DNA of 64,000 nt from Kordiimonas sp. SCSIO 12603 (GTDB lineage Bacteria > Pseudomonadota > Alphaproteobacteria > Sphingomonadales > Kordiimonadaceae), in the NCBI RefSeq assembly GCF_024398035.1, contig NZ_CP073748.1, positions 2,393,520-2,457,519 on the forward strand, written 5' to 3'. Under the pieces are notes generated by a model. The model did not search any database and was not told where the DNA came from. It worked only from the letters and a program-made list of their open reading frames with translations. Shown piece after piece: positions 10,447 through 19,331 of this stretch. The position numbers and the translations under genes were made by a program. The number at the start of each line of letters is the position of its first letter. The stretch's first letter is position 1.

Positions 10447-11552
10447 TGGCTGATACCGAAGAAAGTTTGGAATTAAACCCTAGGCATTCGGAGTTGTTGC
10501 TCGGCCATGAAGCCGCAGAACGCATGTTTCTTGAGGCCTTCAATAGTGACCGACTTCACCATGCCTGGCTTATTTCAGGCCCAAAGGGAGTGGGTAAAGC
10601 CACACTAGCATGGAAGATCGCAAAATTCCTGCTAACCCAAACGGATAAGGATGATGGGCCTGGTTTGTTTGGTGACGATCTACCGAGCGAGGCTTCTTCG
10701 CTAAATATCAGTCCTGATCACCCTGATCTTCACCGCATCGTATCTGGTGGGCACGGCGGGCTTGTTATCGCCGAACGAACAGAGAATGAGAAAACGGGTA
10801 AACTTCGGAACGATATTGTTATTAATGATATTCGCAAACTGATCAGCTTCTATAGCCAGACGAGTGCCGAGGGCGGTTGGCGTGTTGCAATTGTAGATGC
10901 TGCAGACGAGATGAATGTGAATGCCGCCAATGCGCTTCTTAAAATCCTCGAAGAACCACCTGAGAAATCCATTATTCTGCTGCTAGCTCATGCGCCGGGC
11001 AAGTTGTTACCGACTATCAAAAGCCGTTGCCGTGCTTTATCGCTTTCTACACTACCAGAAGATAGCGTGAAAGCCGTGCTTGCGGGTAAATTTCCTGAGT
11101 TATCTATTGATGATCTAACAGCCCTCACACGTTTGTCTGAAGGCGCGCCGGGTAGGGCAATTGAATTGGCTAATAACGATGGTGTAGGCCTATACAGGAA
11201 AGTATCCACCCATTTGAGCCGTTTTCCGCGTTTTAATATCCCCGAAATACATATCCTTGCAGGCGAACTGGCCGCGGTTAAAGCGGATGATAAATATCAT
11301 TTGTTCGTAAATATTTACCTCGGCTGGATTGAACGCATGATCCGTCAGAGCGCCAGTAACATGCCCCTTCCAGAAATATTAGACGGTGAAAATGATCAAA
11401 TGAGGCGTATTTCTGCATCAGCTGGGGTTGATCGCTGGCTGGACCTGTGGGAAAAGATGGGTCAAATGGTGGCACGCGCTGATGCGGTAAACCTTGACCG
11501 TAAGCAGGTGATCGTAAATTTATTTACATCCCTCAGCGCAGTCGCCCGATAG
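10446..11552 (+). CDS. holB: DNA polymerase III subunit delta'
   Basis: This is part of the clamp loader that opens the beta ring onto primed DNA. The AAA+ domain begins with HAWLISGPKGVGKATLAWKI (a Walker-A variant), has the Walker-B-like region VAIVDAADEMN and sensor segment NALLKILEEPP, and carries the SRCR arginine finger in TIKSRCRALSL. Domain III is C-terminal. The ATG overlaps the tmk TAA. The 368-residue length is normal for alphaproteobacterial HolB. Confidence 0.93.
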   Translation: MADTEESLELNPRHSELLLGHEAAERMFLEAFNSDRLHHAWLISGPKGVGKATLAWKIAKFLLTQTDKDDGPGLFGDDLPSEASSLNISPDHPDLHRIVSGGHGGLVIAERTENEKTGKLRNDIVINDIRKLISFYSQTSAEGGWRVAIVDAADEMNVNAANALLKILEEPPEKSIILLLAHAPGKLLPTIKSRCRALSLSTLPEDSVKAVLAGKFPELSIDDLTALTRLSEGAPGRAIELANNDGVGLYRKVSTHLSRFPRFNIPEIHILAGELAAVKADDKYHLFVNIYLGWIERMIRQSASNMPLPEILDGENDQMRRISASAGVDRWLDLWEKMGQMVARADAVNLDRKQVIVNLFTSLSAVAR

Positions 11553-11577
11553 TATCTTTAAAAGTTTGAGAGAAACA

Positions 11578-13128
11578 ATGACTGATAAGTCGTCTTTTTA
11601 CATTACGACGCCAATCTATTATGTGAACGATGTTCCACATATTGGCCATGCTTATACGACCCTTGCATGTGATGTTCTGGCCCGCTTCAAGCGGCTGGAC
11701 GGTTATGATGTCATGTTTCTTACAGGCACAGATGAGCACGGACAAAAGGTTGAGAAATCAGCTGAGAAAGCTGGTGTAGCACCGCTTGAATTTTGTGACC
11801 GTGTTTCAGCGCGCTTCCAGGATCTGGCGAAGGCAATGAATTTCTCTAACGACCAATTCATTCGCACAACCGAGGAACGTCATAAGAAATCAGTACAGCA
11901 CCTTTGGGAACGCCTAGTTGAAAAAGGGTTCATTTACGAAGATAAATATGCCGGCTGGTACAGCGTGCGTGATGAAGCCTTTTATGCTGAATCTGAACTG
12001 ATTGACGGCGAGGGCGGAGAGAAGCTTGCCCCAACGGGCGCGCCGGTTGAATGGGTTGAAGAACCAAGCTATTTCTTCAAACTTTCTGCCTTCGAGGACA
12101 AGTTGCTTGAACTTTATGATGGTCAGGACGATTTCGTAATGCCGAAATCCCGCCTCAATGAAGTTCGCAGCTTTGTAAAAGGCGGTCTGGAAGATTTATC
12201 TATTTCCCGTACAACATTTAACTGGGGCGTACCTGTACCAAATGCCGATGGCCACATTATGTATGTGTGGATTGATGCTCTTACCAATTATCTAACAGCA
12301 GTTGGATATCCTGATGTTGATGGTATTGATTACCAAAAATTTTGGCCAGCAAATGTCCATATGGTAGGTAAAGATATTCTGCGTTTCCACGCGGTTTATT
12401 GGCCTGCTTTCCTTATGGCAGCTGATTTGCCGTTGCCAAACCGCGTATTTGCGCACGGCTGGTGGACAAACGAAGGCCAGAAGATCTCTAAATCTCTCGG
12501 CAATGTCATTGATCCATTCGAACTTATTGAAACCTTCGGCCTTGATGAAACTCGTTTCTTCCTGATGCGGGAAGTACCATTTGGTAATGACGGTGATTTC
12601 TCTCGTCAGTCTTTCGTTCACCGGGCGAATGCTGATCTTGCGAATGGCCTTGGCAACCTGAGCCAACGCACACTTTCAATGATCCATAAGAACTGTGAAG
12701 CGAAACTACCAGCACCAGGTGAACTTGCTGCGGAAGATACAGAACTTCTTTCGGGTATAGAAGCTGTACTGGAAACTGTACGCGGCCATATGGATAAACA
12801 AGCCTTCCATCTGGCTCTTGAAGCTATCTTTGCACAAGCAGCTGCCGCTGATCGCTATATCACCACGCAGGAACCTTGGAAGCTCCGTAAAACAGATACA
12901 GCACGCATGGAAACCGTGCTTTATGTCCTCGCGGAAGCTATTCGTATGCTCGGTATTCTTATTCAACCGATTATGCCCGAAGCAGCAGACAAACTTTTAA
13001 GCCAGATCAGCGTTACAAACCGTGGGTTTGACCAGTTGAATGAGGCAGGGCGCCTTCAACCGGGCATTGATATACCGAAGCCAAAAGGCGTGTTCCCTCG
13101 CCTTGAATTGCCAGAGGCCGCTGAATAA
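11578..13128 (+). CDS. metG: Methionine--tRNA ligase
   Basis: This is a class I synthetase charging tRNA-Met. The HIGH motif appears as PHIGHAYTT near residue 22, and KMSKS as GQKISKSLGN near residue 305. At 516 residues it is the short form without a C-terminal tRNA-binding (EMAP-like) domain. The knuckle region (KYAGWYSVRDEAFYAESEL) lacks the zinc cysteines, as in that subgroup. The ATG at 11578 follows a GAGAG ribosome site. The stop overlaps the next ATG by one base. Confidence 0.96.
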   Translation: MTDKSSFYITTPIYYVNDVPHIGHAYTTLACDVLARFKRLDGYDVMFLTGTDEHGQKVEKSAEKAGVAPLEFCDRVSARFQDLAKAMNFSNDQFIRTTEERHKKSVQHLWERLVEKGFIYEDKYAGWYSVRDEAFYAESELIDGEGGEKLAPTGAPVEWVEEPSYFFKLSAFEDKLLELYDGQDDFVMPKSRLNEVRSFVKGGLEDLSISRTTFNWGVPVPNADGHIMYVWIDALTNYLTAVGYPDVDGIDYQKFWPANVHMVGKDILRFHAVYWPAFLMAADLPLPNRVFAHGWWTNEGQKISKSLGNVIDPFELIETFGLDETRFFLMREVPFGNDGDFSRQSFVHRANADLANGLGNLSQRTLSMIHKNCEAKLPAPGELAAEDTELLSGIEAVLETVRGHMDKQAFHLALEAIFAQAAAADRYITTQEPWKLRKTDTARMETVLYVLAEAIRMLGILIQPIMPEAADKLLSQISVTNRGFDQLNEAGRLQPGIDIPKPKGVFPRLELPEAAE

Positions 13129-13937
13129 TGAGCAAATACGGGTATATTGTTGATAGCCACTGCCACCTGAACTACGAAGGCATTATTGAACAGCAAGATG
13201 ATGTTGTTCAGCGTGCTCGTGCCGCTGGCGTAGGCTGTATGCTCAGCATAAACACTAAGTTGAGACAATACCCAGAAATCATTGAGATCATTGAGAAATA
13301 TGATGATATATTTGGCACCGTGGGCATTCATCCTCACGAGGCGGAAAACGAACCTGATGTAGCCGTTCAAGCACTTCTAGAACGCGCTGTGCACCCAAAA
13401 ATCGTGGGTATTGGTGAAACTGGGCTGGATTATTATTATGATAATGCACCACGGGATATGCAGGCCGTGAATTTCCGCAGCCATATCACAGCATCACGTG
13501 AGCTTGGTTTACCTGTTATCGTACACACACGCGATGCAGATGATGATTGCATCAATATCCTTACCGAAGAAATGAAAAAGGGCTTTTTCCCGGGCGTTAT
13601 TCACTGCTTTACAGCAAGCCAGCGCCTCGCAGATGCCTGCCTAGAGATGGGGCTTTATATCTCTATTTCCGGGATTGTAACCTTCAGAAGTGCAAAAGAG
13701 CTGCAATCCAGCGCGAAAACCATTCCACTAAACCGCTTGCTCATTGAAACTGACTCGCCGTTTCTAGCGCCAGTACCGCACAGAGGTAAAAAGTGTGAAC
13801 CTGCGTTTGTTGCAAATACGGCGGAATTCCTTGCAGATTTGCGCGGAGAGAGCCTTGAGGATCTCAGCGAAGCAACCACACAGAATTTCTTCGATCTTTT
13901 CTCTAAGATCACACCACCTGTAAAGGCCGCGGCATGA
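13128..13937 (+). CDS. TatD-family metal-dependent hydrolase
   Basis: This is a TIM-barrel amidohydrolase-type enzyme; family members act as 3'-5' exonucleases or D-aminoacyl-tRNA deacylases. Metal-binding motifs are present in order: DSHCHLNY, GIGETGLDYYYD, the His in VIVHTRDAD, GVIHCFTAS and IETDSPFLAPVPHRGK. The 269-residue length fits. It starts on the last base of metG and ends in an ATGA overlap with the next gene. The exact substrate cannot be told from sequence. Confidence 0.94.
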   Translation: MSKYGYIVDSHCHLNYEGIIEQQDDVVQRARAAGVGCMLSINTKLRQYPEIIEIIEKYDDIFGTVGIHPHEAENEPDVAVQALLERAVHPKIVGIGETGLDYYYDNAPRDMQAVNFRSHITASRELGLPVIVHTRDADDDCINILTEEMKKGFFPGVIHCFTASQRLADACLEMGLYISISGIVTFRSAKELQSSAKTIPLNRLLIETDSPFLAPVPHRGKKCEPAFVANTAEFLADLRGESLEDLSEATTQNFFDLFSKITPPVKAAA

Positions 13938-14686
13938 AGCTTACGGTCCTAGGCTGCGGCACTTCTGGCGGCGTGCCTAAGATCCCGGAATATTGGGGCG
14001 CGTGTGACCCTAAAAATCCAAAAAACCGTCGGCGTAGGGCAAGTGTGCTGGTGGAAGAGGGGGATACAACCCTCGTTATTGATACCACACCGGATTTTCG
14101 CGAACAGATGCTAATGGCACGCACAGAAAATCTGGATGCCGTTTTTTATACCCACGATCATGCTGACCATGTGCACGGCATTGATGACCTTCGTGGTTTC
14201 TTCCATGCAAGCCGGGAGAAAATCCCGGTTTATGCCGATGAAGAAACCTTGCAGGTTATTAAACATCGGTTTGACTATATCTTTCGTTCTCAGGCTGGGT
14301 ATCCGGCAATGTGTAAAGGCCATGTTTTAAGCGGCCCAAAAACTATTGGTGCGATTAAAATGACACCATTTGAACAGGGCCACGGTAACGGCATTAGTCT
14401 CGGTTACAGGTTTGGGGATATGGCTTATTCAACAGATTTGAACCGCTTACCAGAAACAGCCATTCAAGCATTACAAGGCGTGAAGGTTTGGGTGGTAGAT
14501 GCACTTCGCTATGATCCGCATCCAACACATTCTCATTTGGAACAAACTCTCAAGTGGATTGAACTGATTAAACCCGAACGCGCCATTCTCACCCATATGA
14601 CATGGGATATGGATTATGAAACGCTTAAGCGCGAATTACCTGACGGCGTTGAACCTGCTTATGACGGTATGGAAATCACTCTCTAA
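13934..14686 (+). CDS. MBL-fold metallo-hydrolase (PhnP/lactamase_B_2 type)
   Basis: This cytosolic metallo-beta-lactamase-fold phosphodiesterase-like enzyme has the HxHxDH motif in FYTHDHADHVHGIDDL, the earlier GCGTSGGVPKIP typical of PhnP-like members, a further Asp in MAYSTDLNRL, and the closing His region LTHMTWDMDYE. The partner of tatD in this conserved cluster is usually annotated only as an MBL-fold hydrolase. PhnP members cleave cyclic phosphodiesters, but no phn genes are nearby. It overlaps tatD by 4 bp. Confidence 0.9.
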   Translation: MKLTVLGCGTSGGVPKIPEYWGACDPKNPKNRRRRASVLVEEGDTTLVIDTTPDFREQMLMARTENLDAVFYTHDHADHVHGIDDLRGFFHASREKIPVYADEETLQVIKHRFDYIFRSQAGYPAMCKGHVLSGPKTIGAIKMTPFEQGHGNGISLGYRFGDMAYSTDLNRLPETAIQALQGVKVWVVDALRYDPHPTHSHLEQTLKWIELIKPERAILTHMTWDMDYETLKRELPDGVEPAYDGMEITL

Positions 14687-14748
14687 ACCATTGAACATTT
14701 GAGCAAACCTTACTGATGCGGTACACTGTATCCTTGGAGGAAAGCACG

Positions 14749-15486
14749 ATGGGTCATGATCCGTGGCAAGTACCTGACCACAAAGATAAAAATCACAATC
14801 GTTACAGAACGGTGGAGCAACCAAAGGTTCTCCGCCTTGTGTTGTTTCTCCTTGGTCTCGCGATGCTTGTTTTTGGCCTGTCCCTTGTTTTTCCAAGTAC
14901 CACAATGAATGATCCTTATTTGGTGCGCAGCTTGGTTATTCTGGGTATTTTCGGCGGTGTGGCGGCTTTTTGGAGCCGAACGTCTATTATAAAGCTCATC
15001 AAATATGCGGGCATTTGGCTTTTGTTCATTGTCGGCACGTCGCTTTTTTACCTGTACCAATCTGATGTAGGAACGAGGTTTATGGCGGCGCTTGATCCTT
15101 CAGGCGTTACCAGTTCTGACCACGGGCTTCTGGTGCACAGGGCAAAAGATGGCCATTTCTGGCTGCGAGCCCAAATTAATGATGTGCCAGTGAAATTTAT
15201 GGTGGATACAGGCGCCAGTAATGTGGTGCTAAGCCCGGAAGATGCAGCTCTTGTTGGCATTAATATGGATGATCTGGTGTTTACGGGCAGGGCGGAAACA
15301 GCGAACGGCTCCGTTCAGTTTGCTAAAACCCGCGTAAACAGCATAGAGATTGGCACAGAAGCATTTTACGACGTTACCGTTACGGTAAACGGCGCAGACA
15401 TGCGAGGTTCACTCCTTGGTCTCAATATCCTTAACCGTTTCTCAAGCGTTGAAATGCGTGGTGATACGTTAATTCTAAGGCCATAG
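14749..15486 (+). CDS. TIGR02281-type membrane-anchored retropepsin-like aspartic protease
   Basis: The C-terminal half is a single-lobe aspartic protease domain with the active-site triad in KFMVDTGASNVVLS and a later hydrophobic-hydrophobic-Gly segment MRGSLLGLNILNRFSSVEM; one lobe implies a homodimer. Three N-terminal hydrophobic segments (about residues 25-45, 57-72 and 82-100) anchor it to the inner membrane with the protease in the periplasm. GGAGG at 14736-14740 lies 8 nt before the ATG at 14749, so I prefer it to an upstream ATG at 14716. The natural substrate of the family is not known to me. Confidence 0.86.
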   Translation: MGHDPWQVPDHKDKNHNRYRTVEQPKVLRLVLFLLGLAMLVFGLSLVFPSTTMNDPYLVRSLVILGIFGGVAAFWSRTSIIKLIKYAGIWLLFIVGTSLFYLYQSDVGTRFMAALDPSGVTSSDHGLLVHRAKDGHFWLRAQINDVPVKFMVDTGASNVVLSPEDAALVGINMDDLVFTGRAETANGSVQFAKTRVNSIEIGTEAFYDVTVTVNGADMRGSLLGLNILNRFSSVEMRGDTLILRP

Positions 15487-15488
15487 CC

Positions 15489-15911
15489 TCAGAAAAAACG
15501 TGCAAACAGTATACCTATTGTTAGTGTGAAGGTAGCAATTCCAAAGCATGCGGTACTTAGATAATTTAAAAATGGTAAATAACTGAGCCAATTAGTTTTT
15601 TCATCTGCTTTTTGTATCATAAACTGTTGAGATAAAAACAAACAAACTCCAGCTGAAATTGCTCCAAATATATAAAGGTAAACAGCGGCTACGCCATAAT
15701 TGAACCAGACAGGTAATTTTTCCTTACCCAATATAAGAACTACCACCGATGCAAGGGCGATAAGATTAGATAAGAAATATATAGAAGTGTAATTTTGAAA
15801 ACTTTTAGCATCCAATTCAGTGCGTTTAGCTTTCGAATTCCCTTTAATTTTATCAACTATGGAATAAGTTCCGTAAGGAAGAATCCATAAAAAGTCTTTT
15901 GCCAGGACCAT
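15489..15911 (-). CDS. Unknown four-helix membrane protein
   Basis: I do not recognise this 140-residue protein. About four hydrophobic segments are visible (around residues 47-61, 70-91, 108-122 and 125-138), joined by short charged loops including KIKGNSKAKR near residue 25. It is a single gene on the opposite strand to its neighbours and ends 2 bp from the aspartic protease gene, with which it converges. Its DNA looks more AT-rich than the flanking housekeeping genes, and the region upstream is gene-poor, which could mean a later acquisition. The uninterrupted frame and membrane-like pattern support a real gene, but no function can be assigned. Confidence 0.6.
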   Translation of the reverse strand: MVLAKDFLWILPYGTYSIVDKIKGNSKAKRTELDAKSFQNYTSIYFLSNLIALASVVVLILGKEKLPVWFNYGVAAVYLYIFGAISAGVCLFLSQQFMIQKADEKTNWLSYLPFLNYLSTACFGIATFTLTIGILFARFF

Positions 15912-16290
15912 GCTTTACCCCAAGAATAAATTAATTCGCTCATTATGTTGCTATGATAAACTTTACAACGCAATTATAAAGTTTATTTCAATAGTAAAGG
16001 TGATATATGTGAGCACTAGGTGGTTTTATAACTCATTTGAAATTACATCGCATAATTTCCCATAATATAAATTATGCGATGTTTCAGTATGTATAAACCT
16101 ATACCTCTTTTCTTTGGTTAGCGCATTCTTCCCCTCTATTTATGCAAGCCTCGCTCCTTAAAAAATTTTTAAAACAACCGTTACCGCCTGAAAGACCCTC
16201 CTATTTCAAATGAATGAATTATATTAATTGTAAAAAACTGCCAAATATAAGATAGGTAATAACATTAACTATAAAAACAGTGAGGAAAAT
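15912..16290. other. 379-bp AT-rich non-coding stretch
   Basis: No convincing gene is seen here. The stretch lies between two outward-pointing genes (15489-15911 on minus and 16291-16809 on plus), so it should hold both promoters. The only clear structure is the inverted repeat at 16045-16082. Confidence 0.6.
16045..16082. repeat. Perfect 14-bp inverted repeat in a divergent intergenic region
   Basis: ACATCGCATAATTT (16045-16058) and its exact reverse complement (16069-16082) flank a 10-base loop. No T-run follows on either side, so it is not a standard terminator. It may be a regulator site or a cruciform/hairpin element. Confidence 0.65.
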
Positions 16291-16809
16291 ATGAACTTTC
16301 ATAGTCCAAGGAAAAAGAACCTGCTCCATAAATGGCAATCAAAAGCCGCTGCTACGGCTTTAGCGATGGCGCTTAATGTGGTTCCAGCTATCGGTACAGA
16401 TACAGATGCTGAAATTATTGCTCAGGAAGCTCTGGAGCAGAAAAACCTGGAAAAAGCCGTCTATTGCATGAAGGTACTTGAAGTGGATTTAGACGTTGAC
16501 CGTTTTGGCAGAGAGTGCGTTGCCGATGTTCATATTGAACATGCTCCTCATGTACCTGATGGAAAAGAAGGTCTGCTACAGTATTTTGCACGTGCGTTGG
16601 AAAGAATGCCACAAATGCACGGTGATATTAAACGGGCTGGTGCAGATGGTGATCTGGTTTGGATGCATATACACTTTAAACCAACTCCCTCTTCCACAGG
16701 AAATGCTGGCATGCATATATTCCGTATGGAAGATGGGAAATTCGCAGAACATTGGGGTGTTAGCCGCCCAGTGGTGAAATCTGAGCTTCATGATAACTCG
16801 CCGTTTTAG
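16291..16809 (+). CDS. Exported SnoaL-like / NTF2-fold protein
   Basis: The 172-residue protein starts with a basic stretch and a hydrophobic segment (KAAATALAMALNVVPAI), a probable signal peptide. The rest resembles the SnoaL-like NTF2 fold: an initial helix (EIIAQEALEQKNLEKAVYCM), a middle segment with HIEHAPHVPDGKEGLLQYF, and the closing strand motif MHIFRMEDGKFAEHWGVSRP seen in SnoaL-like proteins of unknown substrate. GAGGAAAAT precedes the ATG. It is the last plus-strand gene before the cobalamin cluster, and the 165-bp gap argues against joint transcription. Confidence 0.82.
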   Translation: MNFHSPRKKNLLHKWQSKAAATALAMALNVVPAIGTDTDAEIIAQEALEQKNLEKAVYCMKVLEVDLDVDRFGRECVADVHIEHAPHVPDGKEGLLQYFARALERMPQMHGDIKRAGADGDLVWMHIHFKPTPSSTGNAGMHIFRMEDGKFAEHWGVSRPVVKSELHDNSPF

Positions 16810-16974
16810 AAGTTTTTTTGTCCCAAATAACAGCTAAATTTAAGGGTTTCGCGCTTCTCCTGTATTTCTCATCACACTGCCAAACAGCTACGCGTGATAG
16901 TCTTGCTTGCGGAGCCCTCTACGCTGATGTAAGCCTTTAAATAAGAAAGAAACTTTTAGCATAGGTGAAAGCTC

Positions 16975-17535
16975 GTGCATTCACAGTCAGCGTTGATATT
17001 GGGCGGTGCACGTTCAGGCAAAAGCAGCTTTGGGGAAAAGCTGGCGCTGGCAACTGAGCTCACACCCATTTACATCGCTACTGCTGAAGCGCACGACAAT
17101 GAAATGCAAGAACGCATTGCACATCACCAACAGCTGCGAGAGGCATTCGGCTGGAAAACCATTGAAGAGCCAACCAATATTGTTGATGTTATTAACGCCG
17201 AAGCCCATGAAAATACTGTCATATTTATTGATTGCCTTACCTTATGGCTTAGCAATATCACATTCGCTGAGCAAGATATCGACGCTGAAATTACCGCCCT
17301 CATAACTTCTATAAAAAAGGCCCCTTGTCCAGTCATAAGCATCAGTAACGAGGTAGGTATGGGGATTGTGCCCGCGAATAAGCTTGCTCGTGATTTCCGT
17401 GATGAAGCAGGAAGACTTAATCAACGCTTGGCCGCCGCCCTGCCCAACTGCTTTTTCATTATCGCTGGCTTACCTATGCCTTTGAAAAAAGATGGTCGTA
17501 CCATGTTAGAAAGTTTACCTAGTGACCAACCTTAA
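16975..17535 (+). CDS. cobU: Adenosylcobinamide kinase / adenosylcobinamide-phosphate guanylyltransferase
   Basis: This bifunctional enzyme (CobU, also called CobP) phosphorylates adenosylcobinamide and then adds GMP to give AdoCbi-GDP for lower-ligand attachment. The P-loop LILGGARSGKSSFGEKLA, the YIATAEAHDNEMQERIAHH segment with the guanylylated His, IDCLTLWLSN and SNEVGMGIVP are all hallmark motifs, in 186 residues. The start is GTG at 16975 with AGGTGA upstream. It opens the plus-strand cobalamin run and overlaps cobT by 14 bp. Confidence 0.95.
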   Translation: MHSQSALILGGARSGKSSFGEKLALATELTPIYIATAEAHDNEMQERIAHHQQLREAFGWKTIEEPTNIVDVINAEAHENTVIFIDCLTLWLSNITFAEQDIDAEITALITSIKKAPCPVISISNEVGMGIVPANKLARDFRDEAGRLNQRLAAALPNCFFIIAGLPMPLKKDGRTMLESLPSDQP

Positions 17536-18544
17536 AATCACCAATCACAGCAGTTTCTCTGCGCTCTTGGAAGCGTTACCTGCGCCTCAGAAAAACTTCA
17601 TAGATGAAGCTACCCAGCGTCAATCCATGCTTACTAAGCCGCCTGGTTCCCTTGGCAGGTTGGAAGAAATTGCTATTTTCCTTGCTGGTTGGCAGGGTAA
17701 GTTAAAGCCAACTACCGATAACGTACATTGCCTGGTATTCGCGGGTAATCACGGGGTCACTCGCAAGGGAGTATCTGCATTCCCTTCAGAAGTTACAGAG
17801 CAGATGGTTGCGAACTTTGCAGCTGGTGGAGCTGCTATTAATCAGCTATGCGCAGCCGCAGGTGCAACCCTCGATGTGATAGCTCTTGATCTAAATCAGC
17901 CAGTGGCAGACTTCACTTCAGGACCCGCGATGAACGATGAAGAATGCTGTGCAGCTATTCAAGCAGGTATTGATGCCGTTCCAGACGATGCTGACATAAT
18001 CCTTCTCGGGGAAATGGGTATAGGAAACACCACATCAGCAGCCGCAGTTGCCCAGGCGACGTTTGGCTGTTTTCCCTCTGATTGGGTTGGTCGCGGCACT
18101 GGTGTTGATGACAAAGGTTTTAAGGCCAAACTTAAAGCCGTAGAAGATGCTCACCTGCTCCATCTTTCAAGCCAAATATCTTCTTTTGATATATTAAGGA
18201 CAGTAGGCGGTCGGGAATTAGCCGCAATCGCCGGAGCCACATTGGCGGCCAGGCATAAGCGTATCCCCGTAATACTGGATGGTCTCATCTCTACCGCAGC
18301 TGCATCGGCTCTTGTAAAATCAAACCCCGATGCTCTTGATCACTGTTTGCTTTCTCACCTTTCTGTGGAGCCTGGCCATAAACTGATAGCAGAGAAAGTG
18401 CATAAAAAGCCACTTCTGGATCTTGGCATGAGACTGGGGGAAGCCAGTGGTGCTGCCGTGGCTCTAATGATCATTAAATCAGCCCTTGCTGCTCATAACG
18501 GTATGGCGACGTTTGAAGAAGCTGGAGTAACCAGTGGTGACTGA
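17522..18544 (+). CDS. cobT: Nicotinate-nucleotide--dimethylbenzimidazole phosphoribosyltransferase
   Basis: CobT activates 5,6-dimethylbenzimidazole to alpha-ribazole phosphate, which becomes the lower ligand of B12. Recognisable blocks are LTKPPGSLGRLEEIA, FAGNHGVTRKGVSAFP, the region GEMGIGNTTSAAAV, and GGRELAAIAGATLAARH; the catalytic Glu sits near the end in a family-typical region. It starts at a GTG inside the end of cobU and overlaps cobS by 11 bp. BluB (27493-28140) would supply its DMB substrate. Confidence 0.96.
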   Translation: MTNLKITNHSSFSALLEALPAPQKNFIDEATQRQSMLTKPPGSLGRLEEIAIFLAGWQGKLKPTTDNVHCLVFAGNHGVTRKGVSAFPSEVTEQMVANFAAGGAAINQLCAAAGATLDVIALDLNQPVADFTSGPAMNDEECCAAIQAGIDAVPDDADIILLGEMGIGNTTSAAAVAQATFGCFPSDWVGRGTGVDDKGFKAKLKAVEDAHLLHLSSQISSFDILRTVGGRELAAIAGATLAARHKRIPVILDGLISTAAASALVKSNPDALDHCLLSHLSVEPGHKLIAEKVHKKPLLDLGMRLGEASGAAVALMIIKSALAAHNGMATFEEAGVTSGD

Positions 18545-19331
18545 CGAGAGCAATAAAAAAGGCTTAGTTCGAAAATGGCGCGAAGATATCGCCGCAGCCT
18601 TTATGTTGCTCACGCGCATTCCCATAAATTGGACGAAAATTTCGGATGCACCTCCTAACTTAGGCCGTGCTATGTGGGCTTACCCAGTTGTGGGCTTTTT
18701 CATAGGTGGTCTGATGAGTTTGGCTTTTCTCGCAAGCACTCACATTGGGATTTCCAAAGAGCTCGCAATCCTGATAGCTATATCTACCGCAGTTTTCACC
18801 ACAGGCTCCTTTCATGAAGATGGCCTCGCTGATGTGGCTGATGGATTTGGTGGCGGATACGGTAAGGATAAAAAACTCGAAATCATGCGCGACAGCAGGA
18901 TTGGTACATATGGTGGTCTTGCTTTAATTATTGCCTTCTCTTTCAAATTCTTCAGCCTTCAATCCATGACAGAGATGGATATTGTGCGTGCAATGATAAT
19001 TGTCGCAGTTATATCTCGTTCGGTGATACTTATTCCGCCACTGATACTCTCCCCTGCCCGTAGCAACAGCCTGGCTACCGAGGCTGGTAAACCCTCTTTT
19101 CCGACGGTAACAACGGCCTTTATCCTCTCACTTGGCAGCAGCTTTTTCATTGCTAGCATGGCCGCAACAATATTTCTTACGGTAAGTGCACTATTAACGA
19201 CGCTTGTTTTCTGCCGACTGGCTTACAAACAAGTAGGTGGCTATAGCGGAGATATTCTGGGCGCAACACAGCAGCTTTCCGAGATCGCTATGCTCATAAC
19301 TCTCGCAACTTTATGGCAGGCACCTTCATGA
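18534..19331 (+). CDS. cobS: Adenosylcobinamide-GDP ribazoletransferase (cobalamin synthase)
   Basis: CobS is the inner-membrane enzyme that joins AdoCbi-GDP and alpha-ribazole (phosphate). The N-terminal AFMLLTRIP, the FHEDGLADVADGFGGGYGKDKKLEIMRDSRIGTYG block (metal-binding Asp residues) and several hydrophobic helices are typical. Starts are GTG at 18534 or the adjacent GTG at 18537. It ends in an ATGA overlap with the next gene. Confidence 0.95.
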   Translation: MVTDESNKKGLVRKWREDIAAAFMLLTRIPINWTKISDAPPNLGRAMWAYPVVGFFIGGLMSLAFLASTHIGISKELAILIAISTAVFTTGSFHEDGLADVADGFGGGYGKDKKLEIMRDSRIGTYGGLALIIAFSFKFFSLQSMTEMDIVRAMIIVAVISRSVILIPPLILSPARSNSLATEAGKPSFPTVTTAFILSLGSSFFIASMAATIFLTVSALLTTLVFCRLAYKQVGGYSGDILGATQQLSEIAMLITLATLWQAPS

